Origin: Dehalococcoidia bacterium
GTDB lineage: Bacteria > Chloroflexota > Dehalococcoidia > Bin125
Assembly: GCA_022822375.1 (NCBI GenBank)
Contig: JAJEBU010000092.1
Location: forward strand, 1 to 56,431
Reading direction: 5' to 3'
Length of the DNA: 56,431 nucleotides
Shown: positions 24,331 to 32,849 of the stretch, piece after piece
Layout of the letters: every line of letters starts with the position of its first letter
How positions within the stretch are numbered: position 1 is the first letter of the stretch
Made by a program: the position numbers and the translations under genes
Notes under the pieces: generated by a model
The model's database searches: none
What the model saw: the letters and a program-made list of their open reading frames with translations, nothing else
What the model was told of the DNA's origin: nothing

Positions 24331-25653
24331 GTCCACCTTGCGCAGATTCTCTGAGTCGCAGTACGGATTCGCGCAGAGCCTGCCTTGTCGGTTCCAGAGG
24401 GCATCTCGCAGCTTTTGATCGGAGACACTCGGCACATCTGAGCGACGCAGGGTCTTGCGCACCGTGACGGGTTGATTCAGCATGTTCAGGCCAGTTGCTT
24501 CACGCAATCGGATGTACGTTGCTTCTTCAGCGACTGGATCGATGTCGATCCCGACCCACTGGCGATCTAGTAGCTCGGCCGCGACGCAGCTCGTGGCGCA
24601 GCCAGCGAATGGGTCTAGCACCACGTCTCCTTCATCGGTCCCACACTCGACCAACCGACGATACAGATCGAGCGGCTTGCGTGTGTCCCAGTCCAGTTCG
24701 CTCGGTTCGACCTGAACAACGTCATCCCAGATATCGTCACGCGGTTTGCCAGGTTGTTCGTCGAGATAACGCTTGAAACGCGGGACGTTGCCAGGCTTGG
24801 CCTGAACGACCCGTCCAGCAGCGTACTCAGCCTCCATCCGCTCCCGCGTCCAACGCCAGACGCGAGTCACTCCTAAGAATTCGTATGTCAAGTTCGGGCG
24901 ATCACGATTGGGGTTCGCCAAATCTGTCAACGAATAGCGACGCCCGTCGTCATCTCTTTTGTCGTACTGCTCGAGCGTTTTCCGTGTCTCTCCGTCAAGG
25001 TTCGCGTCGTCGAGGCTGGCCGCGTTCAGCATAGCCACATCGTAGGGCTCATATGAAGAGTTCCATTTGTACTTTGGAGTCTTTCCATACGTGAGCAGGG
25101 TGTCGCTATTGTTGGGCAGTCTGCGTGTACTCAGACCCTTGGCTGAGGCTCTGCGACGCGTGATCTCGTTGATGAAGTTGCGCCGGCCGAAGACGGCGTC
25201 GAGCAGCAACCTGAGGTACGCGTTGGCCTCGGTGTCGCATTGCATGAAGAGCACGCCGGTCGGCTTGAGCAGCCGATGCATTTCGACAACACGTGGCGCC
25301 ATGTACGCGAGATACGCAGCCATCGAGTTTTGGATGCGCCCCGTGTTGATCCTCCCGGTGCGATGGTCGACGGTTCCGCCCTCGATCACGACCGCGGCTT
25401 CGATGATCTCCTTGATCGCCGGATGGTCGCTCGCGATCAGGTCCTGCCATTCGTCGGTCACCTCGTCCCAACGCCAGCGATCGTCAAACCGCTGCTCAGC
25501 CTGCCTCGATCCCAGAGGGGCGTTGAATATGCGCTTCTTGTTGAAGGGTGGATCTGTCGCGATGCAGTCCACGCTCTCCGAATTCATCCCTCGAAGGATG
25601 CGGATGTTGTCCGCGACAAACAACGTCCGGTTCTGCCAGTTTGCCTCTGCCAT
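24169..25653 (-). CDS. DNA methyltransferase fused to a C-terminal HNH nuclease domain
   Basis: 494 residues. The beta-class amino-methyltransferase order is seen: motif IV ATDPPF (32-37) near the N-terminus, a long variable target-recognition region, then motif I VVLDPFAGC (344-352) and GIDIDP. After a linker comes an HNH domain: zinc ligands Cys427 and Cys432 (CANPYC), catalytic core LHLDHRIPKVRGGED with Asp445-His446, then Cys465 and Cys468 (CGNC) and NSRKG. One chain thus has both modification and cutting parts. No separate restriction gene is adjacent. Base composition is visibly less GC-rich than the flanks. Alternative: a nicking or repair nuclease rather than a restriction enzyme. Confidence 0.88.
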   Translation of the reverse strand: MAEANWQNRTLFVADNIRILRGMNSESVDCIATDPPFNKKRIFNAPLGSRQAEQRFDDRWRWDEVTDEWQDLIASDHPAIKEIIEAAVVIEGGTVDHRTGRINTGRIQNSMAAYLAYMAPRVVEMHRLLKPTGVLFMQCDTEANAYLRLLLDAVFGRRNFINEITRRRASAKGLSTRRLPNNSDTLLTYGKTPKYKWNSSYEPYDVAMLNAASLDDANLDGETRKTLEQYDKRDDDGRRYSLTDLANPNRDRPNLTYEFLGVTRVWRWTRERMEAEYAAGRVVQAKPGNVPRFKRYLDEQPGKPRDDIWDDVVQVEPSELDWDTRKPLDLYRRLVECGTDEGDVVLDPFAGCATSCVAAELLDRQWVGIDIDPVAEEATYIRLREATGLNMLNQPVTVRKTLRRSDVPSVSDQKLRDALWNRQGRLCANPYCDSENLRKVDLHLDHRIPKVRGGEDGVMNRIGLCGNCNSRKGRKAWGLFLDEERAQQPHGTTR

Positions 25654-25737
25654 ATCCAGAGGCTAATGCGGTTAGGCGGTTAATCCAACGCACCCCGACG
25701 CCTTTGGCGACTCTGGAACAGGACGAAGTAGGGCCCC

Positions 25738-26088
25738 TCAGAGCACCTCGCGGCCTCTTTCTCCCGTTCTGACTCTCACCGCTTCCTCGACGTCGGTGAC
25801 GAAGATTTTGCCGTCGCCGGTGCGGCCGTCGCCTTCGCTGCGCGCGCCCTCGATGATGGCGTTGATCGCTGGCTCCACGTTGAAGTCTGAGATCACGGTG
25901 ATGATCTTGACTTTCGGAATCATGTCAACGACGTAGAACTGTCCGCCGCGGCCGGCCTGGACGATGCCGCCCTGGTAGCCGTGTCCGACGACCCGTTCGA
26001 CGTGCAGCCCGGTGATCCCGCCCTCGATCAGCTTGCGTTTGACCGGTTCGAGTGACTCCGGGCGGATGATGGCTTCGATCTTCTTCAT
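25738..26088 (-). CDS. glnK: P-II nitrogen regulatory protein
   Basis: A 116-residue trimeric sensor of 2-oxoglutarate, ATP and ADP. Starts MKKIEAIIRPESLEPVK, and the B/C loops are conserved (TGDGKIFVTDVEEAVRVRTGERG). The T-loop (about 37-53) is one residue longer than in E. coli GlnB. Tyr52 in QFYVVDMIPK aligns with the uridylylated Tyr51, while the Tyr46 position is Gly. It overlaps the transporter gene by ATGA, so it is the GlnK-type partner that blocks the channel when nitrogen is plentiful. Whether it is covalently modified cannot be judged. Confidence 0.93.
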   Translation of the reverse strand: MKKIEAIIRPESLEPVKRKLIEGGITGLHVERVVGHGYQGGIVQAGRGGQFYVVDMIPKVKIITVISDFNVEPAINAIIEGARSEGDGRTGDGKIFVTDVEEAVRVRTGERGREVL

Positions 26089-27410
26089 GGCAGCAGCTTC
26101 CTCAGCGCTTGGGTGCCGGACGGAATCTCCTGGTCGATGCTTTCGCTGGCATCCCAGCCAAAGCCGATCTCGTCAAACTCGTAGGCCGGCTCGTTGTGTT
26201 CGCCGCGGTCGAGTCCGAGCATCTCTTGATGCTCGTCGACGCGCAGCGGCATCAGACGCTGAACCACGATGAACAGCAGGGCGGACAAGACGAACGACCA
26301 GCCCAGCGCGGCCAGGACGCCGATCGCCTGGCGCCAGATGAGGTCGGCCGAGCCGCCGATGAAGCCGTTCGGTCCGCCAGTGACTTCGGAGACGGCAAAG
26401 ATACCGATGGCGAGCGCGCCCCAGATGCCGCCGACGCCGTGCACGGCGAAGACGTCGAGCGTGTCATCCATATCGTGCCAGCGATGCATGGCGCGGATTG
26501 CGAAGAATCCCAGTAGTGATGCGACCGCGCCGATGCAGAGCGCCGGAAAGAAGTTGAGGTAGCCATCGGTCGCCGGCCATTGTCCGACGGAGCCGGCCGC
26601 AGGCGTGATCGCGACCAGTCCGGCGACCGCGCCCGTCGCAGCGCCGACGATTGACGGGTGTCCCGTGTAGCGCCAGGACAACAGGGTCCAGGCGACGAGT
26701 CCACCGGCGGCGGAGATTTGGGTCTGCACGAAGGCGTTGATCGCGGCGCCGTCGGCGGCCAGGGCGGAGCCGGCGTTGAAGCCGAACCAGCCGAACCAGA
26801 GCAGGCCTGCACCCAGCACGACCTTGGAGACGTCGTGTGGACGCGTCTCGGCGACGGAGTCGCGCCGGCGTCCGACGAAGAGTGCGCCAGCGAGGGCGGC
26901 AGCGCCTGCGTTGATGTGGACGACGGTACCGCCGGCGAAGTCGAGCGCGTCGAGCTGGAAGAGCCAGCCGTCTGGGTGCCAGACCCAGTGACAGAGCGGC
27001 GCGTAGACGACGGTGATCCAGAGCACGGTGAAGACCAGCAGCGCCTTGAACGAGATGCGCTCAACGAAGGCGCCGGTGATCAGCGCCGGCGTGATGATCG
27101 CGAACATCATCTGGAAGACCATGAAAGCGAGGCCGTCGGCGGTCGGTTCGAGTCCACGCAGGCCGAAGTTGGTGAGATTGCCGACGAATCCGCCGATGTC
27201 GGTGCCGAAGGCCAGCGAGTAACCCCACATGACCCAGACGACAGTGGCCACGCCGGCCATCACAAACGACTGCATGATGGTCGCGGCGGCCGACTTGGTG
27301 CGCACCAGACCGGAGTAGAAGAAGGCCAGACCCGGCGTCATCAGCAGGACCAAGGCCGCAGACGTCAACAGCCAGGCCGTGTTTCCGGCCTCGCCCACTT
27401 GTAGATCCAT
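26085..27410 (-). CDS. amtB: Ammonium transporter
   Basis: A 441-residue Amt/MEP/Rh channel. The N-terminus is NTAWLLTSAALVLLMTPGLAFFYSGLVR. The pore histidines are visible in LCHWVWHPDGW and DVFAVHGVGGIWGALA, and GFNAGSALAADG is the conserved mid-protein signature. ATG at 27410 is chosen since GGGGGAGA lies just upstream and because a longer GTG frame adds no family sequence. It comes first and the P-II gene second, reverse of the E. coli order. Expression is probably raised under nitrogen limitation; no specific operator was recognised. Confidence 0.93.
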   Translation of the reverse strand: MDLQVGEAGNTAWLLTSAALVLLMTPGLAFFYSGLVRTKSAAATIMQSFVMAGVATVVWVMWGYSLAFGTDIGGFVGNLTNFGLRGLEPTADGLAFMVFQMMFAIITPALITGAFVERISFKALLVFTVLWITVVYAPLCHWVWHPDGWLFQLDALDFAGGTVVHINAGAAALAGALFVGRRRDSVAETRPHDVSKVVLGAGLLWFGWFGFNAGSALAADGAAINAFVQTQISAAGGLVAWTLLSWRYTGHPSIVGAATGAVAGLVAITPAAGSVGQWPATDGYLNFFPALCIGAVASLLGFFAIRAMHRWHDMDDTLDVFAVHGVGGIWGALAIGIFAVSEVTGGPNGFIGGSADLIWRQAIGVLAALGWSFVLSALLFIVVQRLMPLRVDEHQEMLGLDRGEHNEPAYEFDEIGFGWDASESIDQEIPSGTQALRKLLP

Positions 27411-27560
27411 GTGCGTCTCCCCCTCTGGCGAAGCAGGCAAGCGACTTGATCGCCTGAATGTCCACGGGACCAGTTCTCCCCAGTGTGACTCCGACCGGCG
27501 CGCGTCTGGTTACAGCGATATGAATTCAGCGCGAGCGGCGGTCGGTGATACCATCGGCGC

Positions 27561-28325
27561 ATGACGGACGAGCCCCAACTCGCTCTGCACGGAGACATCG
27601 CCCTCGTCACCGGGGCGTCGCGTGGGATCGGCCGGGCGATCGCGCTCGAGCTGGCGCGTCAAGGCGCTGATGTCGGCGTGAACTACTCCGCTTCGGCTGA
27701 CGCCGCGGCGGCGGTCGCGGCGGAGATACGCGATCTGGGCCGAAAGGCCGTGGTGGTCCAGGCCGACATCTCCGACGCCGAGGCGGTCACGGCAATGACC
27801 AAGACGGTCAACGCCGAACTCGGCCCGCCGACGATCCTTGTCAACAACGCCGGTATCACCCGCGACATGCTGGCCATGCGCATGAAGTCGGACGACTGGC
27901 AAGCGGTCGTGGGCACCAACCTGACCGGCTCGTTCCTGGCCTCGCAGTCCGTGCTGCGCGGGATGCTGCGGGCGCGCAAGGGGCGGATCATCACGATCGG
28001 TTCGGTGATCGGTACCGTCGGCAATGCGGGTCAGGCCAACTACGCGGCGGCCAAGGCCGGCTTGGCGGGCATGACCCGTTCGCTCGCGCACGAGCTGGGC
28101 TCGCGCGGGATCACGGTCAATCTGGTCGCGCCGGGATTCATCCAGACGGACATCACCGCCGATCTGTCGGATGATGTGATCGGCGCCGTGATGCAGCGCA
28201 TCCCGCTCGAGCGGCTCGGCGATCCTGCGGACGTGGCGCCATTGGTGGCGTTCCTGGCCGGTCCGGGCGGCGCGTACATCACGGGCCAGGTGATTCACGT
28301 CGACGGCGGGATGGTCATGGCCTGA
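27561..28325 (+). CDS. fabG: 3-oxoacyl-ACP reductase
   Basis: Short-chain dehydrogenase of 254 residues performing the NADPH-dependent ketoreduction in fatty-acid elongation. The cofactor motif TGASRGIG is at 17-24, NNAG at 95-98, and the catalytic set Ser148, Tyr161, Lys165 (NYAAAKAG) is present. The end is GAYITGQVIHVDGGMVMA, typical of FabG. It begins a plus-strand fatty-acid cluster and is divergent from amtB. No Shine-Dalgarno is visible and GATACC lies close to the ATG, so a leaderless or very short-leader mRNA is possible. Confidence 0.9.
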   Translation: MTDEPQLALHGDIALVTGASRGIGRAIALELARQGADVGVNYSASADAAAAVAAEIRDLGRKAVVVQADISDAEAVTAMTKTVNAELGPPTILVNNAGITRDMLAMRMKSDDWQAVVGTNLTGSFLASQSVLRGMLRARKGRIITIGSVIGTVGNAGQANYAAAKAGLAGMTRSLAHELGSRGITVNLVAPGFIQTDITADLSDDVIGAVMQRIPLERLGDPADVAPLVAFLAGPGGAYITGQVIHVDGGMVMA

Positions 28326-28364
28326 TACTGTTTCAGGCCGGCGTAACGTTCGCCGCGTCGTGCG

Positions 28365-28388
28365 GCACATTGGGCCTGCACATTGGGC
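28365..28388. repeat. 11-bp direct repeat in the fabG-fabD gap
   Basis: GCACATTGGGC occurs twice, at 28365-28375 and 28378-28388, with a 13-bp period. The first copy contains TTGGGC, a possible -35, 17 bp before CATACT (28393-28398), and TACAAT occurs at 28429-28434. The arrangement fits an operator over a promoter that drives fabD and its followers. Not matched to any known fatty-acid regulator. Confidence 0.5.
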
Positions 28389-28498
28389 ACTGCATACTGG
28401 ATAGTCGCACGACAAGCAGCAGAGTCGGTACAATTGGCTATCAACCCGTCGGAGCATCGCGACGTTCACCGCCACGGAGCCGATGGTCAGGAGCCGAG

Positions 28499-29539
28499 AT
28501 GGACACCGAGACCCAAGCGGCAGACCCCGCAGAAGAACCGCCAAGCGGCGAACACCCCGCTCTGACCGACGACGAATACGCGCTGCTCTTCCCTGGTCAA
28601 GGATCGCAGTCGGTCGGCATGGCCGGCAAGGTGCTGACCGTGTACCCGAACGCTCAGCACTGGTTCAACCGCGCCAACGAGGTGCTGGATTATGACCTGC
28701 TGCACCTGATTGAGCACGGCCCGACGGAAGATCTGAACCAGACGACGCATTCGCAGCCGGCGATCTTCGTCGCCTCCGTCGCCTGGCTCGAGGCGCTGCG
28801 CCACAAGTGGGATCATGCGGGCTGGACGCTCTCGCCCAAGCTGGTTTCGGGCCACAGCATGGGACAGATCACCGCGATGTTCGCCGCGCGCGCGGTCGAC
28901 TTCGACGAGGCGCTGCAGCTCGTCCGACGCCGAGCGGAGGTGATGCACGCCGCCGACAGCATGCGGCCGGGCGGTATGGCGTCGATCATCGGCCTGCGCG
29001 ACCGCGTGCTGCGGCGCCTGGTGGGCGAGGCGCAGGAGGAGGGCACGCTCGTGGTGGCCAACGACAATTGCCCTGGCCAGACGGTCGTCTCGGGCGACGA
29101 GGCGCCGCTGGAGAAGATGATGCGCCTCGCCGATGAGCAGGGCGCGCGACGCGTCGTCCGCCTGCCGATCTCGATCGCCTCGCACTCGCCGCTGATGTCG
29201 GAAGCCCAGACGCACTTCTCGGAGGCGGTCCACTCGGTCAACTGGCGAGATCCGGTTGTGCCGGTCGTGAGCAACATCTCGGGCGGTCTGATGCACACCA
29301 AGGAACAGCTGGCGCATGAGTTGTCGGAGGCGCTGACGGCGCCGGTCCAGTGGCAGCAGGCGGTCAAGACCATGGCCGCGCAAGGGTCGACGCTGTTCGT
29401 CGAAGCAGGACCGGGCGACGTGCTCTCCAAGTTGGTGCGTCGCATCTCGCGCTCGTCCTGGACGTTCCCCGTCTCGGACGACGATCACGGGCTCTCGCAT
29501 CGTGATTACCCGGACAAGAGCGACGGGATCCCCAAGTAG
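28499..29539 (+). CDS. fabD: Malonyl-CoA:ACP transacylase
   Basis: 346 residues; loads malonyl groups from CoA onto acyl carrier protein. LLFPGQGSQSVGMAG (29-43) is the family start, the nucleophile is Ser120 in SGHSMGQ, and the partner His229 is in SIASHSPLM. About 25 acidic residues precede the domain. ATG 28499 has AGGAG five bases upstream; a longer frame upstream overlaps the repeat-bearing promoter region. The stop codon overlaps the next gene's GTG by one base, showing tight coupling. Confidence 0.93.
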   Translation: MDTETQAADPAEEPPSGEHPALTDDEYALLFPGQGSQSVGMAGKVLTVYPNAQHWFNRANEVLDYDLLHLIEHGPTEDLNQTTHSQPAIFVASVAWLEALRHKWDHAGWTLSPKLVSGHSMGQITAMFAARAVDFDEALQLVRRRAEVMHAADSMRPGGMASIIGLRDRVLRRLVGEAQEEGTLVVANDNCPGQTVVSGDEAPLEKMMRLADEQGARRVVRLPISIASHSPLMSEAQTHFSEAVHSVNWRDPVVPVVSNISGGLMHTKEQLAHELSEALTAPVQWQQAVKTMAAQGSTLFVEAGPGDVLSKLVRRISRSSWTFPVSDDDHGLSHRDYPDKSDGIPK

Positions 29540-30816
29540 TGACTGCCGATGCGTTTCGGGCCAATAGCGGGCGCCGTGTCGTGATCACGGGTGTGGGCGC
29601 GGTCACGCCTGTCGGCAACGACATGCCCACCACCTGGCAGAATCTCCTCGCGGGCGAGAGTGGCGTGGATCGCATCAAGCGGTTCGACCCCGAAGCGTGG
29701 GGGGCGAAATCGCCAATCGCAGCGGAGGTCAAGGATTTCGACCCCGAGTCGGTGCTGCCCGACGCCAAGGCGCTGCGTCACATGGACCTGAACACGCAGT
29801 ACGCGATGTCGGCCGGGATCGAAGCGTTCTCGGACTCGGGCTTGACGATCAACGAGGACAATCAACACCGAGTCGGCATCATCTTCGGGTCGGGCGGCGG
29901 CGGGATGGAGCTGGTCACGCGCTGGCAAGACACGCTGGTAGAGCGCGGCGCGCGGCGGGTCTCACCGTTCGCCATGCCCAACCTGATCGCCGACGCCGCG
30001 TCTGGCCACCTGTCGATTGCGACCGGTGCGACGGGGCCCAACTTCTCGCCGACCTCGGCCTGCGCGACCGGCGCCAACGCGGTCGCCGACGGACTCTTGC
30101 AGATCAAGGCCGGCCGCGCCGACGCCCTGATCGTGGGCGGTTCAGAGGCGATCATCTTGCCGCTCTTCCACGTCTGCTTCGAACGAATGGGCGTGCTCGC
30201 CACGCCGGCCGAGCCGCTCTCGACGTCCTGCGCGCCCTACGACTTGCACCGCAACGGGTTCGTGCCGGGCGAGGGCGCGGCGGCGATGATGATCGAGGAC
30301 CTCGACCACGCGCTCGCTCGCGGTGCACCGATCTATGCCGAAGTCGTCGGCGGCGGATCGGCCAACGACGCGCACGATATCGCCCAGCCGGAGTCGCACG
30401 GACGCGGGCTGATGGTCAGCGTGCAGCAGGCGCTGGAGGAGTCCAACATCGACCCCACCCAGATCGGTTACGTGTCCACACACGGCACGGCGACGCGGCT
30501 GGGCGATCTCGTCGAGGTCACCGCGATGCGGCGCATGTTCGGCTCGCATGTCGATGACCTGGCGCTCTCCTCGATCAAACCGGCCACCGGCCACATGATG
30601 GGCGCGTCGGGCGCGCTGGAAGTCATCATCTCGGCGATGGTGCTGAAGGAAGGCGTCGCGCCGCCGACGCTGAACTACAACACGCCCGATCCCGAACTAG
30701 ACGTCGACGTCATTCCCAACGTGGCGCGAGAGCTGCAAACGGAGGCGGCGCTGTCGTTCTCGGTCGGACTGGGCGGCCACAATGCCGCCGTGCTGCTGAA
30801 ACGCTACGTCGCATGA
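29539..30816 (+). CDS. fabF: 3-oxoacyl-ACP synthase II, copy 1
   Basis: A 425-residue condensing enzyme that elongates acyl-ACP with malonyl-ACP. The Cys-His-His set is complete: Cys175 in PTSACATGAN, His315 in VSTHGTATRLGD, His352 in KPATGHMMGASG. The start is GTG, sharing its first base with the last base of the fabD stop. It is followed by a second ketosynthase with an ATGA overlap. Standard length and good conservation point to ordinary fatty-acid synthesis. Confidence 0.93.
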   Translation: MTADAFRANSGRRVVITGVGAVTPVGNDMPTTWQNLLAGESGVDRIKRFDPEAWGAKSPIAAEVKDFDPESVLPDAKALRHMDLNTQYAMSAGIEAFSDSGLTINEDNQHRVGIIFGSGGGGMELVTRWQDTLVERGARRVSPFAMPNLIADAASGHLSIATGATGPNFSPTSACATGANAVADGLLQIKAGRADALIVGGSEAIILPLFHVCFERMGVLATPAEPLSTSCAPYDLHRNGFVPGEGAAAMMIEDLDHALARGAPIYAEVVGGGSANDAHDIAQPESHGRGLMVSVQQALEESNIDPTQIGYVSTHGTATRLGDLVEVTAMRRMFGSHVDDLALSSIKPATGHMMGASGALEVIISAMVLKEGVAPPTLNYNTPDPELDVDVIPNVARELQTEAALSFSVGLGGHNAAVLLKRYVA

Positions 30817-32075
30817 CCTTCTCCGATCGATCCGCTGACGAGAGAGTCGTCATCACGGGCATTGGTCCCGTCACGCCGATTGGCACTGGTGTTGACGCCT
30901 TCTGGGAGTCGCTGACGCAGGGCCGCTCAGGCGCCCGACGCGTCCCCGAGCTGATCGAGGCCGGGCTCAAGGTGCAGATCGCTGCCGACATCCCGAGCTT
31001 CACGCCGGCGGACTACATGGAGACTAAGTCGGCGCGGCGGATGGCCCGCTTCGCGCAGCTGGGCGTCGCGGCCGCCCGACTGGCCGTCGCCGACGCCGGC
31101 CTCGACCTCGAGGCGGTCGAGGCCGAGCGCGCCGCAGCCGTGATCAACACTGGCGGCGGCGGCGTCACGACCATCGCGCAGCAGTCCGAGGTGCTGAACG
31201 AGAAGGGACCTGGGCGGGTCTCTGCCATGTTCGTGCCGATGATGGCGGGCAACATGGCCTCCTGCCAGGTATCGATTGAGCTGGGGCTGCGCGGTCCGGC
31301 GCTGACCTCGCTGGCGGCCTGCGCCGCGAGCGTCTATGCCTTCATCGACAGCCGCCGCCTCCTGCTCGACGGCGAGGCCGACATCGCGCTGGCCGGCGGC
31401 ACCGAGTCCAATGTGTCCGCGCTGGGCATTTCGGGTCTCGCCAACATGCAGGCGCTGTCGCGCCGCAACGACGATCCCGAAGCCGCCTCGCGGCCCTTCG
31501 ACGCCGACCGCGATGGATTCGTCTTCGGCGAAGGCGCTGTCGTCTGTCTGATCGAAACCTTGCAGTCAGCCCGCGCCCGCGGAGCCCGCATCTATGCCGA
31601 GATTCTGGGCGGCGGCCGCAGCGCCGACGCGTATCACATCACGGCGCCCGATCCCGACGGTGACGGCGCGGCCCGCGCCATGTCCGCCGCCCTGCGCAAC
31701 GCCCGGTTGAATCCCGACCAGATCGGCTACATCTGCGCACACGGCACGTCGACGCCGCTCAACGACGCGATCGAGACCCGCGCCATTCGCACGGTGTTCG
31801 GCAGTCACGCCGACGCGTTGGCCGTGTCGTCCGTGAAATCGATGACTGGGCACCTGATGGGCGCGGCTGGCGCGTTGTCCGGCGCGGCGACCGCGCTGGC
31901 GCTCTACCACGGCGTTCTGCCGCCGACGATCAACCTGGACACGGCCGATCCAGCCTGCGACCTCGATTATGTCCCCAACACGGCGCGGGACTGCGCGTTT
32001 GACGCGGCAATTGTCAACGGCTTCGGCTTTGGCGGACAGAACGGCGTCGCCGTTCTCGCCCGCGTCGACGACTGA
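30813..32075 (+). CDS. 3-oxoacyl-ACP synthase II, copy 2
   Basis: A 420-residue ketosynthase, more diverged than copy 1. It still has all three catalytic residues: Cys170 in LAACAASVYAF, His310 in ICAHGTSTPLND and His347 in KSMTGHLMGAAG. It is therefore not a chain-length-factor type inactive partner. Starts ATGA on the stop of copy 1. The two may differ in chain length or substrate preference, or form a heterodimer; sequence alone cannot decide. Confidence 0.92.
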   Translation: MTFSDRSADERVVITGIGPVTPIGTGVDAFWESLTQGRSGARRVPELIEAGLKVQIAADIPSFTPADYMETKSARRMARFAQLGVAAARLAVADAGLDLEAVEAERAAAVINTGGGGVTTIAQQSEVLNEKGPGRVSAMFVPMMAGNMASCQVSIELGLRGPALTSLAACAASVYAFIDSRRLLLDGEADIALAGGTESNVSALGISGLANMQALSRRNDDPEAASRPFDADRDGFVFGEGAVVCLIETLQSARARGARIYAEILGGGRSADAYHITAPDPDGDGAARAMSAALRNARLNPDQIGYICAHGTSTPLNDAIETRAIRTVFGSHADALAVSSVKSMTGHLMGAAGALSGAATALALYHGVLPPTINLDTADPACDLDYVPNTARDCAFDAAIVNGFGFGGQNGVAVLARVDD

Positions 32076-32127
32076 GCGATAACCTAGCCTGCATCCAGCC
32101 GTCACGCTGCAAGACGGGAGCCGCAAC

Positions 32128-32391
32128 ATGTCCGACGATGCCAGCCTGCAGTCGCGCGTCTGCCAGCTCGTGGCTGACCAGCTGCGTCAGCCGCTCGAGA
32201 AGGTCACTGCGGAGGCGCACCTGATTGACGACCTCGACGCCGATTCACTCGACATCGTTGATCTGACGATTGCGATCGAGGAGGAGTTCTCGACAGACGA
32301 CCATCAGCTCGAGATTCCCGAAGAGGACGCGGCCGAGATTCGCACGATGCAGGATCTGCTGAGCTATCTCGCGACGGCAGGAGTCAGCTGA
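32128..32391 (+). CDS. acpP: Acyl carrier protein
   Basis: 87 residues, acidic and helical. The phosphopantetheine site is Ser40 in DDLDADSLDIVDL. It carries growing acyl chains between the Fab enzymes encoded just before it. A somewhat longer helix 3 region (STDDHQLEIPEEDAAEIRT) than in E. coli is seen. The ketosynthase gene ends 52 bp upstream, and a small cupin gene follows after 2 bp. Confidence 0.92.
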   Translation: MSDDASLQSRVCQLVADQLRQPLEKVTAEAHLIDDLDADSLDIVDLTIAIEEEFSTDDHQLEIPEEDAAEIRTMQDLLSYLATAGVS

Positions 32392-32393
32392 GC

Positions 32394-32702
32394 GTGCCGC
32401 TGCAGCGCATCGCCGCCCAGATCGGCGGCGACGGCCGCGCTGGCCGCGCCGACCGTTCGATCCCGACATCGCTCGCCTCCGAGGCGATTCGGCTGCCCGC
32501 GGGCCAGCAAGCTCTCAACCGCAAGACTGAACGTGCCACCGCCCTGATCGTGGCCGAGGGCGCGATCGCGATCGGCACCGAAGACGACAACGACACGTTG
32601 AGCGCGGGCGACGGCGTCCTGCTCGACGCGGACACGTCCTACTCGCTGGTCGCCGAGGACGACGCGCTGGCCTTGCTGTTCAGCGTCCCCGACAGCTGCT
32701 AG
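32394..32702 (+). CDS. Small cupin-like protein
   Basis: 102 residues, starting GTG two bases after the ACP stop. The pattern AIRLPAGQQALNRKTERATALIVAEGAIAIGTEDD...LSAGDGVLLDADTSYSLVAEDDALALLFS reads as a single cupin beta-barrel. The usual His metal ligands are absent, so it may be a non-metal or ligand-binding version. Coupling to acpP suggests a role tied to the fatty-acid cluster, but that is only context. Function unknown. Confidence 0.6.
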   Translation: MPLQRIAAQIGGDGRAGRADRSIPTSLASEAIRLPAGQQALNRKTERATALIVAEGAIAIGTEDDNDTLSAGDGVLLDADTSYSLVAEDDALALLFSVPDSC

Positions 32703-32755
32703 CTGGCGCGTCTCTACGACTGGCCGCATCGCCGTCGCGTTCTGGTCGCCGATGA

Positions 32756-32837
32756 TCGTCGTTCCAGCTTGTCTGGAATCTCGCCTGGTCAGATACACAA
32801 ACCGCAAGCGTGCTCCCAGACTTCGCTGGGACGACGA
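32756..32837. repeat. Nested inverted repeats between convergent operons
   Basis: In the 147-bp gene-free gap are two short hairpins, TTCCAG/CTGGAA (32762-32767 with 32773-32778) and TCCCAG/CTGGGA (32814-32819 with 32826-32831). The outer sequences 32756-32768 and 32825-32837 also pair over 13 bases with one mismatch, an alternative long-range stem. It lies between the ends of the fatty-acid cluster and truB, so bidirectional termination or mRNA-end protection is plausible. No T run is present. Confidence 0.45.
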
Positions 32838-32849
32838 GCCGCGGTGGCG

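Noticed and set aside
25738-26088. Loss of the uridylylated tyrosine in P-II
   Set aside because: First impression from the shifted loop. Aligning on PKVKI puts Tyr52 at the Tyr51 position, so the residue is kept.
30813-32075. Second ketosynthase as an inactive chain-length factor of a type II polyketide system
   Set aside because: It keeps Cys170, His310 and His347, and no polyketide tailoring genes are near.
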